Below, one piece after another: positions 1-5,412 of a DNA stretch of 12,207 nucleotides (position 1 is the stretch's first letter; each line of letters starts with the position of its first letter). The DNA lies in the NCBI GenBank assembly GCA_964447145.1, contig CAYURW010000082.1, positions 1 through 12,207 on the forward strand, given 5' to 3'. The DNA comes from BRH-c25 sp964447145 (GTDB lineage Bacteria; Bacillota; Clostridia; Lutisporales; Lutisporaceae). A model generated the notes under the pieces. That model was given only the letters and a program-made list of their open reading frames with translations, was not told where the DNA came from and did no database searches. The translations under genes and the position numbers were made by a program.

Positions 1-50
1 CCAGCAAGGACTTTCACCTTGCAAGAAGCACCAAGCTTTGCTTGGCGCAC
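1..50 (-). mobile_element. Probable 5' end of a group II intron (cut by window edge)
   Basis: On the minus strand the sequence from position 50 begins GTGCGCC, matching the GUGYG 5' boundary of bacterial group II introns. It is followed by a small hairpin (CCAAGC / GCTTGG) and then by GCAAGG-TGAAAG-TCCTTGC. A short stem carrying GGTGAAAGTCC is common near the start of domain I in bacterial group II introns; that is family knowledge recalled, not searched. Only 50 bases lie in the window, so neither the reverse transcriptase ORF nor domains V and VI can be seen. The upstream flank is GTCGTTA, the right end of an attC-like element. A caution: GTTAGTGCG also occurs at 2194-2202 with no intron after it, so the GUGYG match alone proves little. 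Confidence 0.42.
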
Positions 51-97
51 TAACGACTTCGCACTCACAACATCACTGAGCCGGACCCGCAGAGCCT
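48..97 (-). repeat. attC-like element, right half (copy D2)
   Basis: Read on the minus strand, this GC-rich spacer contains AGGCTCTGCGGGTCCGG (97-81), then CTCAG, then two versions of a terminal box, TTGTGAGTGCG and TCGTTAGTGCG (the latter ends at 47). The 17-bp block 81-97 is identical to 2215-2231, and TCGTTAGTGCG is also shared with that copy. The order L'-like box, spacer, G-TTAG box is what the right half of an integron attC looks like. A matching left half is not clear here. The terminal box seems duplicated, or disturbed by the putative intron that follows. Confidence 0.4.
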
Positions 98-155
98 TGC
101 TAAATTACCGTTATATACGCTGCCGGTACCTGGAACCTGACATTTGTCGCTTGTA

Positions 156-229
156 TATATTGTCCCCCTCGGGTTAAAATCCCTAACAAACGGCCCATAG
201 GAGTTTGCACCTATATTGATAACCTATAG
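156..229 (-). repeat. attC-like short repeat after DUF3795 gene (copy D1)
   Basis: Immediately past the DUF3795 stop codon the minus strand carries ATAGG-TGCAAACT-CCTAT, then GGGCCGTTTGTTAGGG (terminal box 187-181), then TTTTAACC and CAATATA. The block 156-215 is clearly homologous to 1587-1645, which lies after the GNAT gene: GCAAACTCCTAT, the GTTAG box, GATTT and CAATATA are shared in order. It can be drawn as a hairpin ending in a GTTRRR-like box. The outer-box pairing is poor in this copy, so the attC assignment rests mainly on its homology to copy B. Confidence 0.4.
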
Positions 230-565
230 ACTTTTGTGTACTTTATCTAATGCTTCTTTGTTTTGAGGAGAATTCTTAAATAGAACATCGAGTTTTGAAC
301 ATGGATATTCGCCACAATAAGCACAATTATTCATCTTCTTTTCTATACCGCATTGTCTTATCTCGCATTCTTTGCAGAATTTTAATAAAATCTCCGATCC
401 CGAATTACAGCCTTTACAACTTATTTCATCTGGACTAACTTCATAATCTGGGCTTGACCATTCTTTAGAAATTTTTTGTTTCTGCTCTTCATCATTTTTT
501 TCTGTAGCTACAAAAGCCGGACAATCATTACAAATCAATCCGCAGTAAGCAATTACTTTACTCAT
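224..565 (-). CDS. DUF3795 family cysteine-rich protein
   Basis: This 113-residue protein has eleven cysteines. They fall in an N-terminal CGxxCxxCP group (C8, C12, C15) and in paired CxxC or near-CxxC groups at C50/C53, C64/C67, C72 and C81/C84/C89. The opening AYCGLxCxxCPAF and the spaced Cys pairs are characteristic of the DUF3795 family, whose function is unknown; metal or Fe-S binding is an inference from the cysteines. There is no signal peptide or membrane segment. The ATG at 565 is preceded by AAGGAGG at 8-base spacing, so the start is well supported. The length is normal for the family. The gene is a stand-alone unit flanked on both sides by repeat-bearing spacers and is AT-rich relative to them, as expected of a mobile cassette gene. 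Confidence 0.85.
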   Translation of the reverse strand: MSKVIAYCGLICNDCPAFVATEKNDEEQKQKISKEWSSPDYEVSPDEISCKGCNSGSEILLKFCKECEIRQCGIEKKMNNCAYCGEYPCSKLDVLFKNSPQNKEALDKVHKSL

Positions 566-634
566 TGTAGTTGCCTCCTTCTCTATATTTCATAATATCA
601 AACACCAATTAAGCATTGAGATTTGCGTCATATG

Positions 635-784
635 TCATCTATCAACAGTATTAATGTGAGTTCCGTCCCAGTTTGGGTCCATCTCGTGTATATGATAAAT
701 AGGGAATGCTTTTCCTGCAGATGATAAAACATAAGGACATAGTGTAATTTCCCTTCCGGTATATTCGCCATAGGACGCAGCCAT
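635..784 (-). CDS. Possible 49-residue small protein, unrecognised
   Basis: A minus-strand ATG at 784 opens a 49-codon frame ending in TGA at 637-635. The composition is protein-like: it begins MAASYGEYTGREI and ends near HIHEMDPNWDGTH, with varied polar and aromatic residues and no low-complexity stretch. There is an in-frame stop 6 codons before the ATG and no convincing Shine-Dalgarno. It may therefore be the 3' remnant of a longer gene rather than a complete small gene. It sits between attC-like copy C (ending at 841) and the DUF3795 gene (starting at 565). I do not recognise the family. Confidence 0.3.
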   Translation of the reverse strand: MAASYGEYTGREITLCPYVLSSAGKAFPIYHIHEMDPNWDGTHINTVDR

Positions 785-840
785 CTTATGTGTGCAATTT
801 CATATATAGGCAGACGGACTTAGGTCGTAGCGACGGAACT

Positions 841-945
841 GCCCTAATTTTTGCTGACCGGCACGGAGCCTGCAACTCGTTGTTAAACGCCGTAACAGCC
901 ACCCCATCAACAGATAGGGAGGGCGCCGGTCTCTTTATTTTAGAG
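841..945 (-). repeat. attC-like two-box element (copy C)
   Basis: Minus strand, 945 to 841: CTCTAA (945-940, overlapping the HEAT-gene stop codon), an 8-base spacer, GACCGGC (931-925), a central part, GCCGGTC (862-856), another 8-base spacer, then TTAGGGC (847-841). The inner boxes are perfectly complementary, the outer boxes largely so, and the unpaired spacers are equal in length. This is the R''-L''...L'-R' architecture of an integron attC folded as a hairpin. The terminal box lacks the canonical G (ATTAGGGC). Its central AGGCTC...CGG...TCAG series resembles copies A and D2. Confidence 0.45.
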
Positions 946-1569
946 ATCACTTACTTTTTTAAGGACCCTCTTAACCCTCGCTTGTTGAGGTGGAGTCAAA
1001 TCATCCAAACGTTTCTCCAGAACTTTTTGAAATTCTACTTTATTTCCCGAATTCGCTATAGCCATACTCCTTTCTGAATGTTGAGCAACTTCTCTTGGCC
1101 TACAAGTCTCAAGATGTTTTAACAAAAATGGCAAAATCTCCTTTTCATATTCCCTATTTATTGAGCCAACCTTTGCCAATACAGATATTCCATTATCTAC
1201 AGTTATTACAGAACCATTTTTTATTACTTCAAATATCAAATTGATATTTTTAAAAACCTTATCCGGATTTATATTTGCAACCGTTGATAAAGCGATCATC
1301 CCGCCCCAAACAAGCCTGTTATTCTTACTACTCAACAATTTGATAAAATCATCTACATAAGATGAAATTAGTTCCGGTTTAGCCTCCCCGATTTCATATA
1401 ATACTTTAATACTATCGTTTTTTATTGCGGTAGTTCCACTAAAAAGACATTGGACTAGTTCCTTAATACTGCCTCTGTCATCTGCCCGGCAAAGTTCCTT
1501 TGCTAATTCTTGATTTGGTATTTCATCATTTCGACTTAGAGAACAAGCCAACTTATCTATTACCGACAT
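940..1569 (-). CDS. HEAT/armadillo-like helical repeat protein
   Basis: This 209-residue, all-helical protein has no transmembrane segment. From about residue 30 to 160 it contains degenerate helix-turn-helix repeats of 35-40 residues, seen as recurring hydrophobic pairs such as IKELVQCLF, DDFIKLLSS, NLIFEVIKNG and EILPFLLKHL. This pattern suits a HEAT or armadillo solenoid, which normally serves as a protein-binding scaffold; no catalytic motif is visible. The basic C-terminus (about 180-209) may contact nucleic acid or a partner, which is speculative. GGAGGG lies 7 bases before the ATG, so the start is solid. The stop codon overlaps the outer box of attC-like copy C, and copy B ends 41 bases before the start, so the gene has the layout of a single-gene cassette. 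Confidence 0.65.
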   Translation of the reverse strand: MSVIDKLACSLSRNDEIPNQELAKELCRADDRGSIKELVQCLFSGTTAIKNDSIKVLYEIGEAKPELISSYVDDFIKLLSSKNNRLVWGGMIALSTVANINPDKVFKNINLIFEVIKNGSVITVDNGISVLAKVGSINREYEKEILPFLLKHLETCRPREVAQHSERSMAIANSGNKVEFQKVLEKRLDDLTPPQQARVKRVLKKVSDL

Positions 1570-1586
1570 TTTGTGCCCTCCATTTT

Positions 1587-1659
1587 TATATTGACTCTCT
1601 TGGTTAAATCGCTAACATACGACCTATAGGAGTTTGCCCTCTATAAGAATAATATTAAA
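1587..1659 (-). repeat. attC-like short repeat between GNAT and HEAT genes (copy B)
   Basis: Minus strand: TTTAATA (1659-1653), 5-base spacer, CTTATAGAG (1647-1639), loop GGCAAA, CTCCTATAGG (1632-1623), 5-base spacer, ATGTTAGCG (to 1610). The inner boxes pair with one extra unpaired G on the right side, and the outer boxes pair partly (TAA.AT). Equal spacers, two boxes and a bulged base are attC-like features. About 60 bp is homologous to copy D1 (156-215). That homology continues about 20 bases past the GTTAG box, which a pure site-specific cassette model would not predict. Confidence 0.42.
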
Positions 1660-1669
1660 TATAAGCAAG

Positions 1670-2122
1670 TTATTTTCTTTGCACTTGTTGCATATATACA
1701 GTGTTAGGATAAAATCCTAGATTCTTATAAAAGTTAATAGTAGATTCATTTTCTTGGGATACTGTTACTCCAATAACTATACAATTATTTTCTTTCATCC
1801 ACTCAAGATGTTTAACTGTAAGTTCTTTTCCAATCCCCATCCCTCTCTTCGATTCATCTACATGAAGTGATTCAAGTTCTCCTTTCCCTTCAACTATGGT
1901 TGATATACAATAACCGATATACTCACCATTATCTTTAGCAACTGTTATTTTAAGCATATCCTTATCAAATTCTCCAAATGCTTTCATTCTTTCATCAAAA
2001 CACATAGAGCGATATGTATAACTAAAATATTCTGAAGTAACTTCATGGTACTGCCGATTCTTCTCCCATAAGTTTTTTATGATCCCAATCTTATCAAAGG
2101 AAATATCAAAAATCTCACTCAT
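1670..2122 (-). CDS. GNAT family N-acetyltransferase
   Basis: This 150-residue cytosolic protein is predicted to transfer an acetyl group from acetyl-CoA to an unidentified amine. Motif A is clear: LESLHVDESKRGMGIG (about 84-98), with the R/Q-x-x-G-x-G/A pyrophosphate loop at R93-G98. It follows the strand EYIGYCISTI (67-76). Motif B is seen as NESTINFYKNLGF (about 125-137), containing the usual FYxxLGF. The length is normal for a single-domain GNAT. An AAGGAG Shine-Dalgarno precedes the ATG at 2122. The gene is bounded by attC-like copies A upstream and B downstream. GNAT proteins are common cargo of integron cassettes, and the substrate cannot be predicted. Confidence 0.9.
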   Translation of the reverse strand: MSEIFDISFDKIGIIKNLWEKNRQYHEVTSEYFSYTYRSMCFDERMKAFGEFDKDMLKITVAKDNGEYIGYCISTIVEGKGELESLHVDESKRGMGIGKELTVKHLEWMKENNCIVIGVTVSQENESTINFYKNLGFYPNTVYMQQVQRK

Positions 2123-2195
2123 AATTAAGTCTCCTTTTCAATTCTACTTGCGATTACATAATTCAAACTGCACCGTAATGTCAGAAACGGCTCCG

Positions 2196-2324
2196 CACTA
2201 ACGACGTCCCTGAACCGGACCCGCAGAGCCTATCCCCTTTAGCGGAGCTTGCGACCAGCCGGGTTGCATGGGCGAGCAGCAAGGGTCGCTTGCGACCAGC
2301 CCCGGTGAAGGGATGTGGTTGCTA
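2196..2324 (-). repeat. attC-like GC-rich element between VOC and GNAT genes (copy A)
   Basis: This spacer is GC-rich (84 of 130 bases at 2191-2320) between AT-rich genes, the reverse of the usual pattern. On the minus strand its left arm, from GCAAC at 2322 (CACATCC, CTTCACCGG), is collinear without gaps with the complement of the right arm (CTAAC, GACGTCC, CTGAACCGG), 16 of 24 positions matching. The right end is GTTAGTG (2202-2196), close to the attC core GTTRRRY. Inside are a perfect hairpin (GGTCGC-TT-GCGACC, 2284-2297) and a 14-bp direct repeat (2247-2260 and 2288-2301). At about 129 bp it is in the size range of long attC sites. Confidence 0.45.
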
Positions 2325-2330
2325 CATAAG

Positions 2331-2798
2331 TTAATCTATAGTGTTGCACATCTCTACAAATTCTATAGGATGCTGAATGATTTTTGAAATTTCTTCAACA
2401 GAATACCCATCACAAAGGTATCGCTTAGCAATAACTTTCATAGACTCACCGATTTCAATAATGTGATAGTCAGGATCATATATGCGAACTACCCTTTGCT
2501 GCCATTCGTGTTTCTTGGGTTGATGAACATATTCGACTGACTTATAAGTGTTCAATTTTGTAATAAATTCATCAAAGTCGTCAACTTCAAAATACAATTC
2601 CATATTGTTTGATTTCTCTACAATTGATTTTGGTGGTAAATCTGTCAACCATGCAAAATCTTCTTGAATGGCAAACCCACCGTTAAAAGTCACATTCTTG
2701 CCCAAATCAAGAATAACTTCCTGTTCAAATAAATCTTTATAAAATTGTTTCGATCTTTCAATGCTCTTCACAGCTAAAAGAGCTAGCTTATACTCCAT
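2331..2798 (-). CDS. VOC superfamily (glyoxalase/bleomycin-resistance-like) protein
   Basis: This 155-residue protein carries one vicinal-oxygen-chelate domain at about 1-120. The first beta-alpha unit is visible as YKLALLAVKSIERSKQFYKDLF (3-24) and the second module as MELYFEVDDFDEFITKL (66-82). The strand YDPDYHIIEIGESM (107-120) contains E116, the usual last metal-ligand position of VOC enzymes. The remaining 35 residues form a helical tail (GYSVEEISKIIQHPIEFV). VOC proteins act as dimers on small molecules as lyases, dioxygenases or drug-binding and drug-modifying proteins; the substrate here is unknown. An AGGAGAG Shine-Dalgarno lies about 8 bases before the ATG. The gene is the first unit of the accessory run, and copy A begins a few bases after its stop. 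Confidence 0.85.
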   Translation of the reverse strand: MEYKLALLAVKSIERSKQFYKDLFEQEVILDLGKNVTFNGGFAIQEDFAWLTDLPPKSIVEKSNNMELYFEVDDFDEFITKLNTYKSVEYVHQPKKHEWQQRVVRIYDPDYHIIEIGESMKVIAKRYLCDGYSVEEISKIIQHPIEFVEMCNTID

Positions 2799-2908
2799 AA
2801 TATATCTCTCCTAATACAAATAATTTCTATTTCCCATTTCCCTACCGATGCGCAATATAAGAAGACTGCGCCACATGACCCATTGAACTTAATAACAAAA
2901 CTTAGAAA

Positions 2909-3109
2909 TTAATCGAATATAAATATTTCCTCAATAGGAGCATTTACCGCCTTCGAAATATCTACAGCGAGTTTTAATGAAGGGTTATATTTGCCGGCTT
3001 CCAGTCTCATTATAGTCTCTCTTCGCACCCCAACAATTTCCGCAAGCTGCTCCTGTGTAAGTCTTTTCAGTTGTCTATATTTTTTAAGCTTACAGGTAAA
3101 CTGATCCAT
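2909..3109 (-). CDS. XRE-family helix-turn-helix transcriptional regulator (short)
   Basis: This 66-residue protein is essentially one HTH_3 (Cro/CI) domain. LTQEQLAEIVGVRRETIMRLE (17-37) gives the turn and recognition helix, followed by GKYNPSLKLAVDISKAVNAPIEEIF. Its size is typical of the minimal regulators that accompany DUF3796-type membrane proteins in Bacillota. The ATG at 3109 lies one base after the upstream TGA. Its Shine-Dalgarno GAGGAAAG is inside the end of the upstream gene, so the two are translationally coupled. It is the obvious candidate to bind the perfect palindrome at 3474-3520 in the operon promoter and repress its own synthesis; that link is inferred from context, not shown. 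Confidence 0.92.
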   Translation of the reverse strand: MDQFTCKLKKYRQLKRLTQEQLAEIVGVRRETIMRLEAGKYNPSLKLAVDISKAVNAPIEEIFIFD

Positions 3110-3110
3110 T

Positions 3111-3461
3111 TCATCTTTCCTCTAAAACATATAGCTTTACTGCAAATACATTTTGCGTAATTGCATATGCCAGTGAGACTGATGCACATAGAAAATCAGT
3201 GTTTCTCACAATCGCTGATGCACACCATATAATAAAAAGTAAAATTACTGCAAATTTACCGGCAAATGCATATGCTGTTTTCTTATCTTCAATATATCGC
3301 TCATCCTCCTTGCTCCCGCTAATTCTTGCTATAATAAAGTTTGCAAAGAAAGCAAAAAACCCAAGATGCCATAAATCTAATGTATTACCAGAATAAAAAC
3401 AGCGCAAGCTCATAAAACCCAATAGACCTGCAAACCCCATATAAAATTGCTTTTTTATCAT
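3111..3461 (-). CDS. DUF3796-like small membrane protein
   Basis: With the start at 3461 the product is 116 residues. It has an N-terminal MIKKQFYMGFAGLLGFMSLRCF, a hydrophobic segment LWHLGFFAFFANFII, a charged loop (GSKEDERYIEDKK), and two further membrane segments in the C-terminal half (KFAVILLFIIWCASAIV and LCASVSLAYAITQNVFAV). The GFxGLLGF opening and the pairing with a 66-residue XRE regulator fit DUF3796, whose function is unknown. The frame is open up to 3557, but the ATG at 3461 has a strong GGAGGTG 8 bases upstream. The promoter also places the transcript start near 3499, so the upstream 32 codons would not be transcribed. It is the first gene of a two-gene operon. Confidence 0.72.
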   Translation of the reverse strand: MIKKQFYMGFAGLLGFMSLRCFYSGNTLDLWHLGFFAFFANFIIARISGSKEDERYIEDKKTAYAFAGKFAVILLFIIWCASAIVRNTDFLCASVSLAYAITQNVFAVKLYVLEER

Positions 3462-3473
3462 AACAGAGCACCT

Positions 3474-3533
3474 CCAATGTGATATATTTATCTCTTCATG
3501 ATATAAATATATCACATTGGGCTTTTCTGTCAA
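3474..3533 (-). promoter_or_regulatory. Sigma-A promoter embedded in a perfect palindromic operator
   Basis: On the minus strand, TTGACA (3533-3528), a 16-base spacer and TATATT (3511-3506) preceded by TGA form a strong extended -10 promoter. A perfect inverted repeat with 18-bp arms (3474-3491 and 3503-3520) and an 11-base spacer covers the -10 on one side and ends in the GG of the Shine-Dalgarno on the other. Transcription should begin near 3499, inside the spacer, so the arms cannot pair in the mRNA. The palindrome is therefore best read as a DNA operator, most likely for the XRE regulator of the same operon. Confidence 0.75.
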
Positions 3534-3557
3534 CACAAAGTTGCCATTACTACACAT

Positions 3558-3902
3558 GATCCTATTCGTGCATCTCCGCTATGCCAAATATAAAGATAGA
3601 TACTCAACTCATATACTTAAGATCTTCCTTATAACAACCTCCCACCATAGAGATAATTTTAATATTGTATTAATTCTATACATATAAGTTAATACCTTCC
3701 ATTACCTATATGTGCAATTAACTATAATAGTATTATAGAAGCTCCTTGTTTAAAATGGATATACGGCTTTTGTCATAGAACATGGGGCTTATCAACATTA
3801 ATTTCCATTTATGAGTAGTCGTTACAATTGATTTTTTGTTTCTTTATGTCTTGCATATATTCATATTCATACATATTTATCCAAATATCACCAAAACACT
3901 CA
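3558..3902. other. AT-rich intergenic stretch with no recognised gene
   Basis: This is the divergent region between the DUF3796 operon (minus) and the small membrane protein (plus). It is very AT-rich, has no frame of convincing length with a ribosome binding site on either strand, and shows no tRNA-like or terminator-like structure I can support. It is followed directly by the plus-strand promoter at 3903-3931. Confidence 0.5.
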
Positions 3903-3931
3903 TTGATTCATTTTGTCCAGTCCATTATAAT
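3903..3931 (+). promoter_or_regulatory. Sigma-A-like promoter for the 4094 gene
   Basis: TTGATT (3903-3908), a 17-base spacer and a consensus TATAAT (3926-3931) give a credible promoter. It predicts a start near 3938, a few bases before the first stem of the structured leader at 3941. That placement makes the leader element part of the mRNA 5' end. Confidence 0.6.
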
Positions 3932-3940
3932 TAAATTAGT

Positions 3941-4055
3941 ATAGAATACGCCGGTAAACAGCTTATTAAATGGCACAAATCCTTTGGCGTATTCTATGAA
4001 TTAGGAAGCATTTTAGGGTCTGCAAAATATAACATCTGACATCTATCCTAAAATG
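3941..4055 (+). ncRNA. Structured 5' leader element, unrecognised (copy E1)
   Basis: A perfect 12-bp stem, ATAGAATACGCC (3941-3952) with GGCGTATTCTAT (3986-3997), encloses a 33-base loop containing GGTAAACAG and GGCACAAATCCTTT. A second perfect 9-bp stem, CATTTTAGG (4009-4017) with CCTAAAATG (4047-4055), follows. Loop words and the second hairpin recur at 11434-11521, with a T-A to C-G compensatory change in the hairpin. It lies between a good promoter and the ribosome binding site of the 4094 gene. No U-tract follows, so it is not a simple attenuator. It does not match the riboswitch consensus sequences I know (c-di-GMP-I, TPP, cobalamin, T-box). Confidence 0.45.
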
Positions 4056-4093
4056 AAAATATCGCTTAATTGTAAGAGAGGGAAGGTGAAGTC

Positions 4094-4444
4094 TTGTTAG
4101 ACAGGAGAAAAGGCCCGGATGCGCTTGTAAAATGGGTCAAGTGGTCCGGTATAATGTCCTGGTTGCTGATACTTGTGATATTCTTTATAACTGTAGTGGC
4201 AAAACCCGGCTTTGAGTCTTACATGGACAAATCTTTTCACATTAAGCTGCAAAGCACGTGGGATACCGACATGATGCATTATGTTTTGCTGCTTTTGATA
4301 TTTCTTTTCTTCTTTTGCATAATATCCATAGGTATAAATATGGTACGCTGCAGAAGAAAAAACGACAGATTCAACAAGACCCTTATCCTGAATGCTGCAG
4401 TGTCTTTTGTCGGGGTATTGATGTATTTGTTTTTCTTTTATTAA
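4094..4444 (+). CDS. Small three-helix membrane protein, unknown function
   Basis: This 116-residue protein has three predicted membrane segments, at about 18-36 (GIMSWLLILVIFFITVVA), 61-83 (MHYVLLLLIFLFFFCIISIGI) and 97-116. Between the second and third is a basic loop, RCRRKNDRFNK, which by the positive-inside rule places that loop in the cytoplasm. The stretch between the first two segments would face outward. The start is TTG at 4094, preceded by GGAAGGTG; no ATG gives a better fit, because the first internal ATG falls inside the first helix. I do not recognise the family. It is the only plus-strand gene I accept in the window. It has its own promoter and a 150-base structured leader, and its stop is 15 bases from the convergent nnrD stop. 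Confidence 0.7.
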   Translation: MLDRRKGPDALVKWVKWSGIMSWLLILVIFFITVVAKPGFESYMDKSFHIKLQSTWDTDMMHYVLLLLIFLFFFCIISIGINMVRCRRKNDRFNKTLILNAAVSFVGVLMYLFFFY

Positions 4445-4459
4445 ATTTTTGTGTTTAAC

Positions 4460-5407
4460 TTACATGTTTTTCGTAACATCTATAAAAGCATCAGGCAGAT
4501 ACCTTAATAAATCCCCCGCAATAAGCGAATGTTCTCCTACAGCTCTACTTCCTATATCCCCGGCCAAACCATGGATATATACCGCAGCCCTCAAGGCCTT
4601 GGTGATATCCATTTTTTGACCGATAAAAGAAGCTATTATTCCCGTCAGTACATCTCCGCTTCCGGCTGTTGCCATCCCGGGATTTCCGGTCATATTTACA
4701 TAGCAGCATCCGTTGGGGCAGGCAACGACAGTTCTTGCCCCTTTTAACACCAGATAAATACCATATTTCTGTGCAAATACCGCTGCCTTATCTGTAATAT
4801 CTTCTCTATAATACTCTATATCTTTTTTCGCCAGTCTTGCCATTTCTCCGTAATGAGGAGTCAGAATTATATCCTGTCTATGGTCTTTTAGCATATCAAG
4901 TTTAAGAAGGTTAATTCCCTCAGCATCAATAACAAGGGGCTTCTCCGAATTCTGTAGCAAAAAGTCCAGTATATTTCCATAGCACTTCAAATTAGTGCAG
5001 CCGGAGCCTGTGGCAATAACATCTGAATAATCAATAAGTTCCCTTTTCAGATCTTCAAAGGATATGTTCCTTTCGTCAAAAGCATAGGTTATCGTCTCTA
5101 TTGACATGGATTCCACAATATAGTATATATCCTCCGTTATATATGCCTTCACGAGTCCCGAGCCGCTCCGCAAGGCGGCGTTGCAATTTAATACCGCAGC
5201 GCCTGCCATACCTTTTGAACCTGACAATATGCCTACCCTGCCATAGGTTCCTTTGTGTGAATCCCTCTTTCTTTTCACAATAATGTTCTTTACATTTTCA
5301 TATTCTGTAAGGAACACCCCCGGCCCCAAATCCTCTTCACTGGAATCAAAGCTGTCCGATAGCCCCAGTATATATTTATCAATATCCTTGAGCATTTTTC
5401 CCTTCAC
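4460..5407 (-). CDS. nnrD: ADP-dependent NAD(P)H-hydrate dehydratase
   Basis: NnrD repairs hydrated NAD(P)H (NADHX/NADPHX) to NAD(P)H using ADP in bacteria. The ribokinase-like YjeF C-terminal domain spans about 45-305. HKGTYGRVGILSGSKGMAGAA (51-71) is the nucleotide loop, followed by LVIDAEGINLL (158-168), LTPHYGEMARL (182-192), LKGARTVV (221-228), and NPGMATAGSGD (242-252) with catalytic D252. The region usually written GPGLG reads GSGCTN (134-139), a mild deviation. The NnrE epimerase domain often fused N-terminally is absent, replaced by about 45 unassigned residues. The frame opens with GTG at 5407, 5 bases after the aminotransferase stop. An ATG at 5395 (residue 5) is a possible alternative, with weak ribosome binding sites for both. 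It appears to be co-transcribed with the upstream aminotransferase. Confidence 0.92.
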   Translation of the reverse strand: MKGKMLKDIDKYILGLSDSFDSSEEDLGPGVFLTEYENVKNIIVKRKRDSHKGTYGRVGILSGSKGMAGAAVLNCNAALRSGSGLVKAYITEDIYYIVESMSIETITYAFDERNISFEDLKRELIDYSDVIATGSGCTNLKCYGNILDFLLQNSEKPLVIDAEGINLLKLDMLKDHRQDIILTPHYGEMARLAKKDIEYYREDITDKAAVFAQKYGIYLVLKGARTVVACPNGCCYVNMTGNPGMATAGSGDVLTGIIASFIGQKMDITKALRAAVYIHGLAGDIGSRAVGEHSLIAGDLLRYLPDAFIDVTKNM

Positions 5408-5412
5408 ACTTC

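Noticed and set aside
790..1077. Plus-strand 95-codon open frame
   Set aside because: It overlaps attC-like copy C and the 3' end of the HEAT-like gene antisense, and has no ribosome binding site and no protein family features.
1..2330. CRISPR array
   Set aside because: The repeats are few, unequal, separated by whole genes and belong to two families; there are no regular short spacers and no cas genes.
2820..2908. Further attC-like copy upstream of the VOC gene
   Set aside because: A small GCGCA/TGCGC hairpin is present, but there is no GTTAG box and no second pair of boxes.
3462..3557. N-terminal 32-codon extension of the DUF3796 frame
   Set aside because: It covers the promoter, operator and Shine-Dalgarno and would not be transcribed from the predicted start; the ATG at 3461 has an ideal ribosome binding site.
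3941..4055. Known riboswitch (c-di-GMP-I, TPP, T-box, cobalamin) in the E1 leader
   Set aside because: Fragments such as CCTTTG and AGGAAGC recall parts of TPP elements, but the invariant CTGAGA is missing, and so are the GEMM GACGCAAAGC and T-box GGGTGG-ACCGCG signatures.
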